Below, piece after piece: positions 47,140 to 57,892 of a stretch of 64,000 nucleotides of DNA (within the stretch, counting starts at the first letter, position 1; each line of letters opens with the position of its first letter). Location: the NCBI GenBank assembly GCA_020226215.1, contig CM035232.1:13056316-13120315 (forward strand), read 5' to 3'. The notes under the pieces were generated by a model. That model saw only the letters and a program-made list of their open reading frames with translations. It was not told the DNA's origin and did not search any database. Position numbers and translations under genes: made by a program. The stretch comes from Sindora glabra (lineage: Eukaryota > Streptophyta > Magnoliopsida > Fabales > Fabaceae).

Positions 47140-48285
47140 GTCTTTGAAAATATTTTTAGATATGATAAATTTTTGAGTAAAAAATATAAATTGTTTGTGC
47201 CTAAAAAATCTTTTAAATGACTTGCTTATGAAGAAACATATGATAGTGGATTGATACAATATTTTAGTGCTAGAAGAAACCTAAAGGATTTGCATAATAA
47301 GTTATATGGTTTGTATGTGTTTTCTAAAAGTTCTCTAGAGGATTTAATGGAAAAAGATGAATTTATAAAACATTTTAGTATTAAGGAGGCTTTAGAAAAT
47401 ATTTTTGATGAATTGCATAATCCTCATATGTTTTGTAAGATTAATTTGAAGGGTAAATATCATCCATTTTGTATAAATAAAAGGAATGTACGGAAAAATA
47501 TTTTCAAAACAAAGCATGATTTATATAAGTGATTGGCTATAATTCTTAGTTTATCTAATGTACTAAGTACTTCTATGAGTTTAATGAATCATATTTTGTA
47601 TATTTTCATTAATAAATTTATTTGTGTTTGTTTCTATTATTTTCATGAATTTAAAGGATGGATTTTGTTATTATTTAAGAAATTAAAGAATTGGAAAGAT
47701 TGCTTACCACATGTTGACAATATTCTTATGCATAGTAAAAGCATAGATAAGCATATTAAGCATTTGAAATATGTCTTGTAAATTTTGAGAAATGAAAGAA
47801 ATGCTCATGTTGTATGCAAAAAATTGTATTTTTGGATGATATTATATGTGACAAAGTAATAGAGATAGATGAAGAGAAGGCAATAAAAGAATGTCTCCAT
47901 ATAAGTTTATTAGTGAAATTATGAGCTTTCATGATTTAATTAACTTTTGTGGGAAGCTTATAAGGAATCATGTTCTATGTGCTTTCATTAAAAAACTTAT
48001 TATTATTGATAATTTTGCATGTTTGCATGAGATTATTGACTTTTATTTTGTATTTGATTTAAATGATTGCTTATTGATGGTGTGAGTAGAAAAGGAGATT
48101 TTCAAATCTAATGAAATTTAAGTAATATCCAAGTAGAGATAGTTTATTCTAAGTTATTGAAGAAACAATGACCATGTCTTTTTAATTTGATTTCTCATAG
48201 TGACTTTGATATAAGTCTTTCTTTTGATGATTACAATCTCAATCCTTTTAATGTAGGTTTCAAAGATTCAAGGGTGAATCCTTTC
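47140..48285 (+). pseudogene. Gypsy pol fragments: integrase zinc finger, reverse transcriptase, pol C-terminus
   Basis: In order along the plus strand: an H2C2 integrase-like segment 'KYKLFVPKKSFK' then 'GLIQYFSARRNLKDLH' (47145-47310); reverse transcriptase blocks 'FCKINLKGKYHPFCI' (47438-47482), 'LSNVLSTSMSLMNHIL' (47551-47600) and 'DNILMHSKSIDKHIKHLKYV' (47718-47777), the last two separated by an extra ~30 residues; a post-RT segment 'FISEIMSFHDLINFCGKL' (47900-47955); and the typical pol end 'DSRVNPFKEMGDN' (48265-48302). Stops occur at each junction. Integrase-type sequence upstream of RT is the reverse of normal gypsy order. Confidence 0.7.
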
Positions 48286-48299
48286 AAAGAAATGGGGGA
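48286..48299 (+). promoter_or_regulatory. Polypurine tract of the nested gypsy element
   Basis: AAAGAAATGGGGGA lies immediately upstream of the 3' LTR. One T interrupts it. Confidence 0.75.
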
Positions 48300-49286
48300 T
48301 AATATCATTCTAGTAGGGGCAACCATAAAGAGCTGAGTAAGAAAATTAAAGAAGAGCTTTAAGAGTTAATTCAAAGAGCTTGAATGCTTGAAATAAAAAA
48401 GAGCTTGAAACTTAGAAAATACTCTACAATCAACCCATGATGATATGATATGATTTTAAAGGGATCAATCACCAGAAAGTGAGCTTAAAGGAAAGCTTGA
48501 TCCAATACATTAGAATTGTGCCACTTTATCACTAAGTTGGTACTGCATTATCACCATATCATTGAAGAGATGACACCACATCAACTATAATCCATATCAT
48601 TACCACATCATTAACCACATCATCGCCATATTATTAAAGAGATGACACCATATTGGTTATAATCCATATCATTGCTACATCATTAACGATATAATGTCAC
48701 ATTAGTTATAATCTTAATTGGTGCCACTTTAGACCATTTTACTATTATTTGATGTTTTAAACTTTAATTTAGCATTTGAGACTTTAATTTGTATTTATTT
48801 TATATTGGATCATTTTAGAACATTTTGGATTTTAATCTAAGCTTACCCATTTTATTTTAAAATATTTATCATTTTATTTTAAGTAATTTATTATGTTACT
48901 TAGAACTAGTTAATTTTGAACCTATTCAATGTCATTTAAGCTTTATTTTCAATTAAAGTTTTAGAAAACTATATAAGGAGGCTTGTTCCTTATAACAAAT
49001 CAAATTACGATGTTTTTTTTAGGAGTGAAATAGTTATTGCCATGTTAAAAGCATTTTCTCTCTTTAATTTTTTATAAGAATTTTAAGCTTATCAAAGAAT
49101 TCATCTTTTGTGATGTTTACCATCACTTATCAAGGGATTTCATCCTTTATGGTGTAATTCTTCATCATTTATTACTCTCATTCTATATTTTTTTGAAGTG
49201 TAGTGTGAATATCCTTTTTGTATTCAATTTGATTCGTTGATTCTTATCATTTAGTATTAGTGCTTAGCACTTCCAAATTCATATCA
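48300..49286 (+). repeat. 3' LTR of the nested gypsy element
   Basis: Begins TAATATCATTC, aligned with TGATGTGATCC of the 5' LTR (initial G now A), and ends ATTCATATCA as in the 5' LTR. It is 84 bp longer; part of the difference is internal duplication of 'acatcattaac'-like segments near 48550-48700. Confidence 0.85.
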
Positions 49287-49647
49287 TATCCTCTTTTTAG
49301 ATATGGTAAATTTCAATCACTTGTGGTTTATTGGTGCAAATAGTTTTTTAAGAACTTAATTGAATTTTCCTTGTATTGACTTAAAATGTTAGAACTAGAA
49401 GAAAATGAATTAGATAAGATTCTTAGTTGGTCTTGTGCTACTTCAAATTTAATTCTTTTTAAAGAAACTAACAAGTTCATTTCTAGGATGATGCAAACAC
49501 TTTAAATATTATCTTTTCTTTTGTTGTTATTTTAAACAAAATATAAAATAAAACTTATGTACAAGATTAATAAAAATAGATAAAATATTATAAAAAAATA
49601 ACAAAAGTAAACAATAATAAGTAAATAAATTTGATTTTGATAGTTCT

Positions 49648-49665
49648 TCCTTAGCAATAACGCCA
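49648..49665 (-). promoter_or_regulatory. Primer-binding site of the large element (minus strand)
   Basis: Minus strand TGGCGTTATTGCTAAGGA lies 5 nt after the LTR end. It resembles the TGGCGCCGTTGCCGGGGA site used by many Tat/Athila-type elements (12 of 18 positions, by memory of that motif). It fixes the orientation of the host element. Confidence 0.6.
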
Positions 49666-49990
49666 AATTTTGATTACATTCATAATACATTATGATTATT
49701 ATGATATAGATTGAGGTGTTGATCTCACGAGGAAGAGCATAACAAAGCAAGTTAATAAAGAGAATAAACATTATTAAAATTTAGTAATGTGATTTATAGA
49801 AAAAAATGAATTTGTATAAATTTTAAATATAATGAGAAATTTAATAATTATAAGACACGATATTGAGAATCATTACTATGTTTCATAAATTTATTCTTTA
49901 CTTTAATTTAATTAAATTTTAATTGTTGTTTCACATCCCAAACAAGCAATTAGATGATGTATATTTAAAGTTTGTATAAAAATTGATTAC

Positions 49991-50347
49991 TGTTATGAAT
50001 AATTATTAAATGTGGATGTCTGCAGGTCAAATATTATATTATCAATTATGATCAATTATTAGGATTCAATTATAATCAATTATATCCCCAATTATGATCA
50101 TATTATTAAGTTCTAATTATGATCAATTATATTCTCAATCGTAATAAATTTTATTTATGAATTATCATTATGAGATTATAATGTTTGATCAATTTGCCTT
50201 ATAAATATGGGTTGTATAAATTATTTTGTTTACAGTTGAATGAAATATTCTCCTCCCCCTTATATTTCTTTTTCATCCTTATATTTCTCCTTCATCTCTT
50301 TCATCTTTTTCTTTTATCATTTCTAAGTGTTTAATATTTTCATAACA
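49991..50347 (+). repeat. 5' LTR of the copia element
   Basis: 357 bp, TGTTATGA...TCATAACA. Contains 'ccttataaatatgggttgta' (near 50200), the likely TATA region, and the pyrimidine-rich 'ctcctccccctt' block. Confidence 0.9.
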
Positions 50348-50349
50348 CG

Positions 50350-50362
50350 TTATCAGCATGAG
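50350..50362 (+). promoter_or_regulatory. Primer-binding site region of the copia element
   Basis: TTATCAGCATGAG follows the LTR end after two bases. It keeps the TATCAG core of initiator tRNA-Met sites and is close to the TTATCAGCACGAG form common in one group of plant copia elements. Confidence 0.65.
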
Positions 50363-51079
50363 ATTCTAATCTACTAAGGTAATTTCTTCCAAGCATAAAT
50401 TATTTTTACTTGATCTTGTTACTATCTACTCATATAATAATTCTTCTATCTTATCTCATTCTTATTCCTTATTTCCTTTAAGTTATAAAATATTGAATAT
50501 GATGTGCAGAAATAATAATAAATAATAAATTAAATTGAGAAAAATAAAACAACCTAAATTCACATATATGAAAATTTATTCCTGAAAACTAAATGAGTGA
50601 AGTTTTTAAATCTATTTTTGAAATGCATGTTAATTTTTAGAAAATGTGTGAATATTATATATTTATGGTACGCAATTGTGGATATGTGGTAAATCCTTAA
50701 TTATGTTATTATCTCGTGATTAAAAATTTACTATATAAAAAAATATAATATATGTTATGTCAATATAGAAAGAAAATTTACTTGTATCATAAGGTTTGGC
50801 TTTATGCAAATATGAATGCAAATATTCAAGAAACTAAGTTTGGAAAAAAGAAAAGAATTATCTAAAAGCAATCGATGTATAAATATACATATAACCTGAA
50901 GCATGCTTTCATAAAATTGATAATTTTTATAATGTTTAATCACCATATAGATTGACCATGAAATAGAAGATTAGATTAAAAGTTACATGATTAATATATT
51001 GATTAATAATTTCTTTAATATTCAATCTCTATTATATTGGAAATTTTCTCATTTATTTTTACATGTTTGTAATAATATT

Positions 51080-51599
51080 ATGGCAGATCTTGCAGATCTT
51101 GATTTGTGACTTTTGATATTATGAAAAAAAATTTACCTTGCGATAAAAGATTCACTTATTCTTTGTAATAATTTAAAAGAAATATATGATCCAAAAAAAA
51201 ATTCTCCATTTTCATGCATCCAATTTGCTCTTGCAATAGCAATATTAAAAAAAAGGGTTTCAAGAAATATTCTGAGTTAATTTCTTATCTCCTTGTGACT
51301 AAACAAATTAATAAACATTTGATGAGCCTCATCTGACTAACTTTGCTCCATTCCCTGAAGCAAATGTAGCAACATAGGACCATTTTACTTATTAAGAAAC
51401 TTATGGTCTTAGATGTAGTCATAATCATGTTTCTTATATCAAGAACTCAACTTTCCACCAAAAGTGAAAAAATGAAGAAAAGAATAATAAAGAAAAAGAT
51501 AGGAAAAATAACAAGAACGTATGTGATGGTAAAGGTCATTAGTCTCGTACTTTTCATACACCAAAGCATTTTGTTGAGCTTTATAAAGAATTTCCTGAA

Positions 51600-51663
<64 letters not shown>

Positions 51664-54600
51664 ATAAATTTTACATGTGAAAAGGGATTTGAATTTATTT
51701 TCTTGAAGAATGCTTATAGTTGTCTATTGTCTGCTTAATTCTCTATAAGTATACTTATCTTAAAGCTGTTGAGAAGTTTTTATTAAATAAAAAAAATTAC
51801 TAAATACAAATGTGTGGCCTTCACCCTATTTCTTTTGAAAATTTGATTGGCAAAGCATCCTTATTACATTAAGACATTTAATTTATACCCATTATTCATA
51901 TATTCATAAATTAGTTTTATTTTAATAGTCTTTTTCATTAGCCAATTTTAAAAGCATTTCCATAATATCTATCATTTTATTCTATATCAAGTTACTCGAA
52001 ATTCATTTATATAAGTAATCATAATATCTGGATATGTAAATATACACTTTATTATGGTTTGTTCTTATATGGTTACCATGATATCACTTTAATGCTAGCC
52101 AATTTTACTTAAGTGTGTCACAACCTCTTTCTTAGGAGATATTATATGGTTACTGAAAGGTTTTAAATTGTAGTATAACATAAAATTGTACACTATTGAA
52201 CCAAGCAGAATTATAAGTAGGGATATTAAAGGTAAGTCACAATATATGTGTACCCTAACTTTTTATGACTTATTAGGTTAAGGATATTTACTATCTATTG
52301 ATGTAAAATTTTGCTTTTCTTATTTAGTAATGCAAAAAGCCAATGTTAATACTATATTTAGTACTATAAATTTAATTGAAGGCTCCAGAAGAACTAATGT
52401 TTTGTTATCTGGAAGAACAAAATTACACATTGATAAAGCATTAATTCTACTAAGTTTCATAGAAACTTATTGAGTTTTAAGGATATTCGTCAAAACAGAT
52501 TTCATATCGAGATAACTGATGAAAGAAATATTGAATATCTTTTTATTACTGGTATGATTTCAGGTAACAAATGCATACTTGAAAAATTACCTATTCTTTC
52601 ATCTAATTTGTACTACATATATATTAGTATGATTGAAACATATGTTATAATAAATCAGAAGTTTATTAATTCAAAAAAAATGTTTACTATTTGGCATGAA
52701 TGATTGGGGCATCTTGAATTACTAATGATGAAGAAAATTATTAAGAATTCATATGGGCACCCATTGAAAAACCTGAAGATTTTTTCAATCTAAAGAATTC
52801 TAATGCGTTGCATGTTCTCTGGGTAAATTGATTATTAAACCATCACCAACTAAAGTTAGAATTGAATCTTTAACATTTTTGGAACGTATACAGGTTGACA
52901 TATGTGGGCCTATGCACCTATTATGTGGCCCATTTAGATATTTTATGGTATTAATAAACGTATCCAGCAGATGGTCTCATGTATGTTTACTATCAACTTG
53001 TAATCTGGTTTTTGCAAGATTGCTTGCTCAAATTATTCTATTAAGAGTACAATTTTCAGATTATCCTATCAAGTCTATTTATCTTGATAATGCTAGTGAA
53101 TTGCCTTCTCAGACTTTTAACGACTATTGTATGTCAATAGGAACAAATGTTGAACATCTTGTAGCTCATGTTCATACACAAAATGGCTAAGCTGAATCAT
53201 TTATTAAATGACTTCAATTAATAGCAAGACCCATGCTTATGAGAATAAAACTCCCTATTTCTGCTTAGGGACATGCAATTCTACAAGCAGTAGCACTTGT
53301 ACACATTAAACCAACTAGTTACTATAAATACTCCCCTTTTACAATTGGCTTATGGTTAGGAGCTAAATATTTTTCATCTTAGAATTTTTGGATATATAAT
53401 ATATGTTCCAATAGCTCCACCACAACGTACTAAGATGGGACCTTAAAGAAGATTGAGAATATATATTGGGTATGATTCTCCTTCTATTATAAAATATCTT
53501 GAGCTAATGATAGAAGACTTATTTACAACATGTTTTGCTGATTGTCATTTTAATGAATTAGTTCTCCTAACATTAGAGGGAGAAAAGGATAAGCAAATGG
53601 TAAAAGAAATTACATGGAATGCCTTGCAAAATATTGATCCTCATATAAAGTAATGTGAACTTGAAGTTCAAAAGATAATCTACTTACAAAGTATAACTAA
53701 TCAACTAGCAGATACATTTACTAACCTAAAAATAATGACTAAGTTATATATACCAGCTGCTAATGTTCCAATAAGGATTGATATCCCCGAAGGACAATCC
53801 ATTAATAAGAAAGTTAATGAGTCTAATGCATACCAGAAGCGTGGTAGATCAATAAGTTTAAAAGATAAAAATCCCCATAAAAGAAAAGGAACAATTATTG
53901 AAGATGAGCCCATAAAAGAAATAGAGACTCCTAAAGAGTCTAGAGACATAAGAAATAATATAACTCCAAAAGAAGTTCAGGTACCTGAAAATGATAAAGA
54001 AGATGAAAATAAGAAGATCTCAATAAACTATGTCTCTACGAAAAAAAAATTGAACCGCAAGAAATAGTTGTCTACAATACTTTTACATATAATATAATGC
54101 TTAATATTATAAATGATAATGAGGATCATAAACTTAGATCTGTCGATGAATGTCGACATATATATGATTGACCAAAATGAAAAGATACAATTCAAGTAGA
54201 ATTGAATTCACTTGAAAAATATAAAGTTTTTGAACCTGTAGTCCAAACACCTGAAGGTGTAATACCCATTGGGTACAAAAGGGTATTTATGTGTAAACGA
54301 AATGAGAAAAATAAAGTTGTAAGATATAAAATATAGCTTATTGCCTACGGTTTTATACAAAGACTTGAAATTGATTATGAGTTCATTTATTTTCCTATGG
54401 TGGATGCAATCACATTTCGTTATCTCATTAGTCTAGCAGTACATGAAAAACTTGATATGTGTCTTATGGATGTTGTTATAGCCTATTTATATGGCTCACT
54501 TGATTATGACATCTATATGAAAATCCTAGAAGGATTTAAAATGCCTGAAGCATGTAAAAGTCCTGGGAACTTTATTTAATTAAATTACAAAATTTTGTAT

Positions 54601-55420
54601 GGATTAAAGCAGTCTAGATGAATATGGTATAATCGTCTTAGTGAATACCTGTTAAATGAAGGGTATAATAATAATCAATTATGTCCATGTGTTTTCATAA
54701 AGCAAATAAATTTTGAATTTGCCATCATTATTGTATACATTGATGATTTGAATATTATTAGAACTCTTGAAGATATTGAAAAGGCAATTGATTGTTTGAA
54801 GAAAGAATTTGAAATGAAAGATCTTGAAAAAATAAAGTTCTGCCTTGACTTGTAGATCAAACATTTAAAAGATGAAATTTTTATACATTAATCAACTTAT
54901 GCACAAAATGTCCTTGAAAGATTTTACATGGATAAAGCACATCCATTGAGTACCCCAATGGTTGTTCGGTCACTTGATGTGAAAAAGGATATTTTTTTAT
55001 GTCGAGAGGATAATGAAAAGGATTTTTGGTCCTGAAGTATCATATCTTAGTGCTATTGGTGCGTTAATGTATCTTACTAACAATACAAGACCTGATATAA
55101 CTTTTGTTGTGAGCTTGTTAGCAAGATTTAGTTCCTCTCCAACTTAAAGACACTGGAATAAGATTAAACATATCTTTTGATACCTCCAAGGTATTATTGA
55201 TATAGGCTTATTATGTACAAATGGATCTAAATCATAGCTCATAGGTTATGTAGATACTGGATATTTATCTGATCCACACAAAGCTTGATATTTATTTACA
55301 AGTGATAATCTAGTGAATTTATTGAGGCATATTCTATTGCGGTATTTGAAAAGCTAATTCATACTATTAGAATTCTTTGATTGAAAGATCTTAATTGATA
55401 TCGTCATGAAGGAGAGTTAA
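51080..55420 (+). pseudogene. Copia gag-pol polyprotein, degenerate
   Basis: gag starts at an ATG at 51080 but stops within ten codons. A gag zinc-knuckle/C-terminal piece ('HTPKHFVELYKEFLKN') lies just before an (AT)n tract at 51602-51660. A pre-integrase motif (WHE-x-LGHLE) is at about 52694. The integrase core is in the open frame 52828-53190 (D in 'IQVDICGPMH', D in 'IYLDNASELP', then 'HVHTQNG'). A downstream linker spans 53453-54067. Reverse transcriptase includes 'LMDVVIAYLYGSLDYDIYMK' (54463-54522) and the catalytic 'YIDDLNII' (about 54735). A short RNase H remnant with 'GYLSDPHKA' is near 55260. Stops, frameshifts and a truncated RNase H make it non-functional. Confidence 0.88.
51602..51660. 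repeat. (AT)n microsatellite inside the copia gag region
   Basis: About 59 bp of pure AT dinucleotides. It keeps one frame open as alternating Ile-Tyr, which is why an open frame runs through it (51403-51738). Confidence 0.95.
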
Positions 55421-55526
55421 TACGCACTATACTCTTTTTTCCTTCGTTATGATTTTTATCCCACTGGATTTTTCCTAGCAAGGTTTTTAATGAAACAGTA
55501 TTCTATTGCGTATTAGATAGACATCC

Positions 55527-55535
55527 AAGGGGGAG
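55527..55535 (+). promoter_or_regulatory. Polypurine tract of the copia element
   Basis: AAGGGGGAG lies directly before the 3' LTR, the standard position and composition for plant copia elements. Confidence 0.85.
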
Positions 55536-55991
55536 TGTTATGAATAATTATTAAATGTGGATGTCCATAAGTCAAATGTTATATCCCTAATTATAATCAT
55601 ATTATTAGGTTCTAATTATGATCAATTATACCCTAATTGTGATCAATTTTATTTATAAATTATCATTATGAGATTATAATGTTCGATTAATTTACCCTAT
55701 AAATATGGGTTGTACAAATCATTTTGTTTACAGTTAAATGAAATATTTTCCTCCCCTTTATATTTCTTTTTCATCCTTATATTTCTCCTTCATCTCTTTC
55801 ATCTCTTTCTTTTATCATTTCTAAGTATTCAATATTTTCATCCTATAAATATAGGTTGTACAAATCATTTTATTTACAGTTGAATGAAATATTTTTCTCC
55901 CCTTTATATTTCTTTTTCATCCTTATATTTCTCCTTCATCTCTTTCATCTCTTTCTTTTATCATTTCTAAGTATTCAATATTTTCATAATA
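55536..55991 (+). repeat. 3' LTR of the copia element, with an internal 146-bp tandem duplication
   Basis: 456 bp against 357 bp for the 5' LTR. Units 55696-55841 and 55842-55987 both start CCTATAAATAT and run to 'caatattttcat'. Each contains the TATA region and the pyrimidine-rich leader. The 3' LTR also lacks ~50 bp of the AT-rich repeats present in the 5' LTR near 50035-50085. Confidence 0.9.
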
Positions 55992-56928
55992 ATTACATTA
56001 TATATGAATAAACTCTTACTAGTTATAAAACATGTAAGAATTATATTTTATGTTATCCAAAATCAATAATATATTAAATTAACAATATTACAACAAAAGA
56101 TCAACATATAAAATCATTCTACAAATAACATTATATTTTAACAATATTGCATAAAAAGGTCATTAAATTTATAATAAATTGAAAGATATAATTTCTAGAT
56201 TATAAAATTAATGAAGAATAATAAAGAGTTTGAACATAAACTAATTTATAAACATTTTAACTCTTGAAAAAGAATCAAATTAAAAAAAATATTATACATA
56301 AAAGATCATTATAAGTCTCTTAAAAATTCTAACTTAACTTGTAGAGTATTCTCAAATATTCTAAAGAAAAAGTATGAGAAAAATGTAAAATTCAAACAAA
56401 GAGGGTTGTATTGGATGGCTAACTAAGACTTTAATTTATAGTAGATGAAAGGATAATAATTTCTAGAATTAACCTTTATTCTATTAGATGTATCTAGTTA
56501 ATTACTCGACTATGTTTGTTATTGACTTATGCTTAAATCAACTTTCTTAAATTTATAACTAACTTATAATTGAATCAACTTTCTTTAGTGGAGACAATAA
56601 CTTGATTAGGTCATTGTTAACATATAATTGAGTCAATTTCCTTAAATTTATAATTGATATATGATTGAATTAACTTTCTTAAATTTATCATATTGATTAT
56701 TGACAATTTGTTGAGTTTAACTTTTTAAAATGTATCAAAATAATAACTTGACCAAATTTATTGTTGACGTATAATTGAGCTAGCTTTTATAGCATGAAAA
56801 TAGAAAAATATTAATAATGATATTTATGAAATAATTATATGATAATATTATATTTATTCCTCATAAATGTAAAATAATGTCACCAATAAAACTAATCTAA
56901 TACTTATTTTTATATACTCATCAGGAGT

Positions 56929-57892
56929 CCATTATAAATTGGTAATTTAATTTTTTGGTTTGGCAAATATTTTCCGTCACATATCAAAATTGAATTTCTC
57001 TTGGAAAAAAAAATCTTAAATCCCACATTTATTTACCACCTTATAACTATATATACAAAATTAATATCTCCAGAAATATTTTTAATCTTATGATAATTTC
57101 AATTCTACTTTAAAAACACCAATAGAAATATAGAAATAATATTGACATTTCAGTGTTGGCTGGATTGGTAATATTTCCCGTCTGCAGTGAGTTTGTGAAT
57201 TGAAAAAACATCTTATGGGGGTTCAGCCGGCCGCGAGACGGTGTAGAGCTTGGGCCATACCAAATTAAAAGTGTAGAACAAGGCAAACATCGGTCCTGCT
57301 GGTTAAAGACTTGACTTTTCTTGCCACCGACAAAGATCCAAGTAGAGAGTTTTGAATCTCAGGTTTCGGCCCACCAAGTTCGCTGTCCTCCTTTGATTGC
57401 TGTCGGTTCAATTTTTTTTTCTTCCAGTATTAGCCCGAACTAATTACCTATGACTGAATCAACTGGATAGTTAAATTCATCAGGAAGCTTAGCAAATTAA
57501 TTGGCACACGAGGGATAACGGTATATCATCATCTAGTCTTCGTCCGGAAAGAGACATTCTACCTATCACTTCAATGCTCATACTGTTTCTCTGTTATTTT
57601 ATTGAAGAAAAGGGAAGTGTTTAATTAAAAATTCGAAGTTGCTCTCTCACTAAATAAAGGGTATTATAGATATTTTCTCTTCAATGTCTGCATCAAATCT
57701 TGTTACTACATTACTGGGTGATTACAGCTATCTGTTGTGAGTACATTGAGCTTAAACTCAAAACTCTGCTTTGGCTTGTGATGTGGAGATAGAAGGCAAA
57801 CTCTCTTCCCTCTCTTTCTGTCTCTCTCCACTCATTTTCTTGTGCAGATCTTGAGGATTAGCAACGTTTTCAGAGCAAATCTGCATTAAGAA
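56929..57892 (+). promoter_or_regulatory. COBRA gene 5' flank and leader
   Basis: About 0.96 kb separates the end of the retrotransposon block from the ATG. From about 57170 the base composition becomes less AT-rich. A CT-rich stretch (57800-57845, 'ttccctctctttctgtctct') just before the ATG is typical of plant 5' leaders. No certain TATA box or other element was identified. Confidence 0.45.

Larger units (their letters stand above)
43520..49286 (+). mobile_element. Ty3/gypsy LTR retrotransposon nested in the interior of the large element
   Basis: LTRs lie at 43520-44422 (903 bp) and 48300-49286 (987 bp). They share long blocks such as 'gaactagttaattttag/gaa' and 'aactatataaggaggcttg'. The flanks TATCT (43515-43519) and TATCC (49287-49291) match at 4 of 5. 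A tRNA-Met-type primer-binding site follows the 5' LTR and a polypurine tract precedes the 3' LTR. The interior (3.9 kb) is short for a full element and holds only fragments of pol. Confidence 0.87.
49991..55991 (+). mobile_element. Ty1/copia LTR retrotransposon nested in the right LTR of the large element
   Basis: The 5-bp target duplication ATTAC is perfect (49986-49990 and 55992-55996). The LTR termini are TGTTATGA and TCATAACA, an 8-bp inverted repeat (the 3' copy ends TCATAATA). The domain order gag, pre-integrase, integrase, reverse transcriptase, RNase H is that of Ty1/copia. The coding region has many stops, so it is not autonomous now. Its target duplication is perfect, and it sits inside another element's LTR, so it is younger than that element. 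Confidence 0.92.
36504..56923 (-). mobile_element. Large old Ty3/gypsy-type LTR retrotransposon (Tat/Athila-like gag-protease), host of three nested insertions
   Basis: Target duplication GGAGT lies at 36499-36503 and 56924-56928. The left LTR is 36504-36584 plus 39836-40997 (about 1243 bp). The right LTR is 49671-49990 plus 55997-56923 (about 1247 bp). The two align once the nested solo LTR and copia element are removed. On the minus strand the right LTR is the 5' LTR, followed by a primer-binding site and a gag-protease remnant. Without the nested gypsy element the interior is only about 2.9 kb, and I find no reverse transcriptase or integrase belonging to it. It is therefore a non-autonomous or heavily deleted member. 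Confidence 0.85.
49671..56923 (-). repeat. 5' LTR (right) of the large element, split by the copia element
   Basis: Plus-strand ends are TGATTACATT (49671) and ...CTCATCA (56923). The copia element and its ATTAC duplication interrupt it between 49990 and 55997. The two halves join smoothly when compared with 40066-40100 of the left LTR. Confidence 0.82.

Noticed and set aside
53735..54067. 110-codon charged open frame that could look like a separate small protein
   Set aside because: It is the Lys/Glu-rich linker between integrase and reverse transcriptase of the copia polyprotein.
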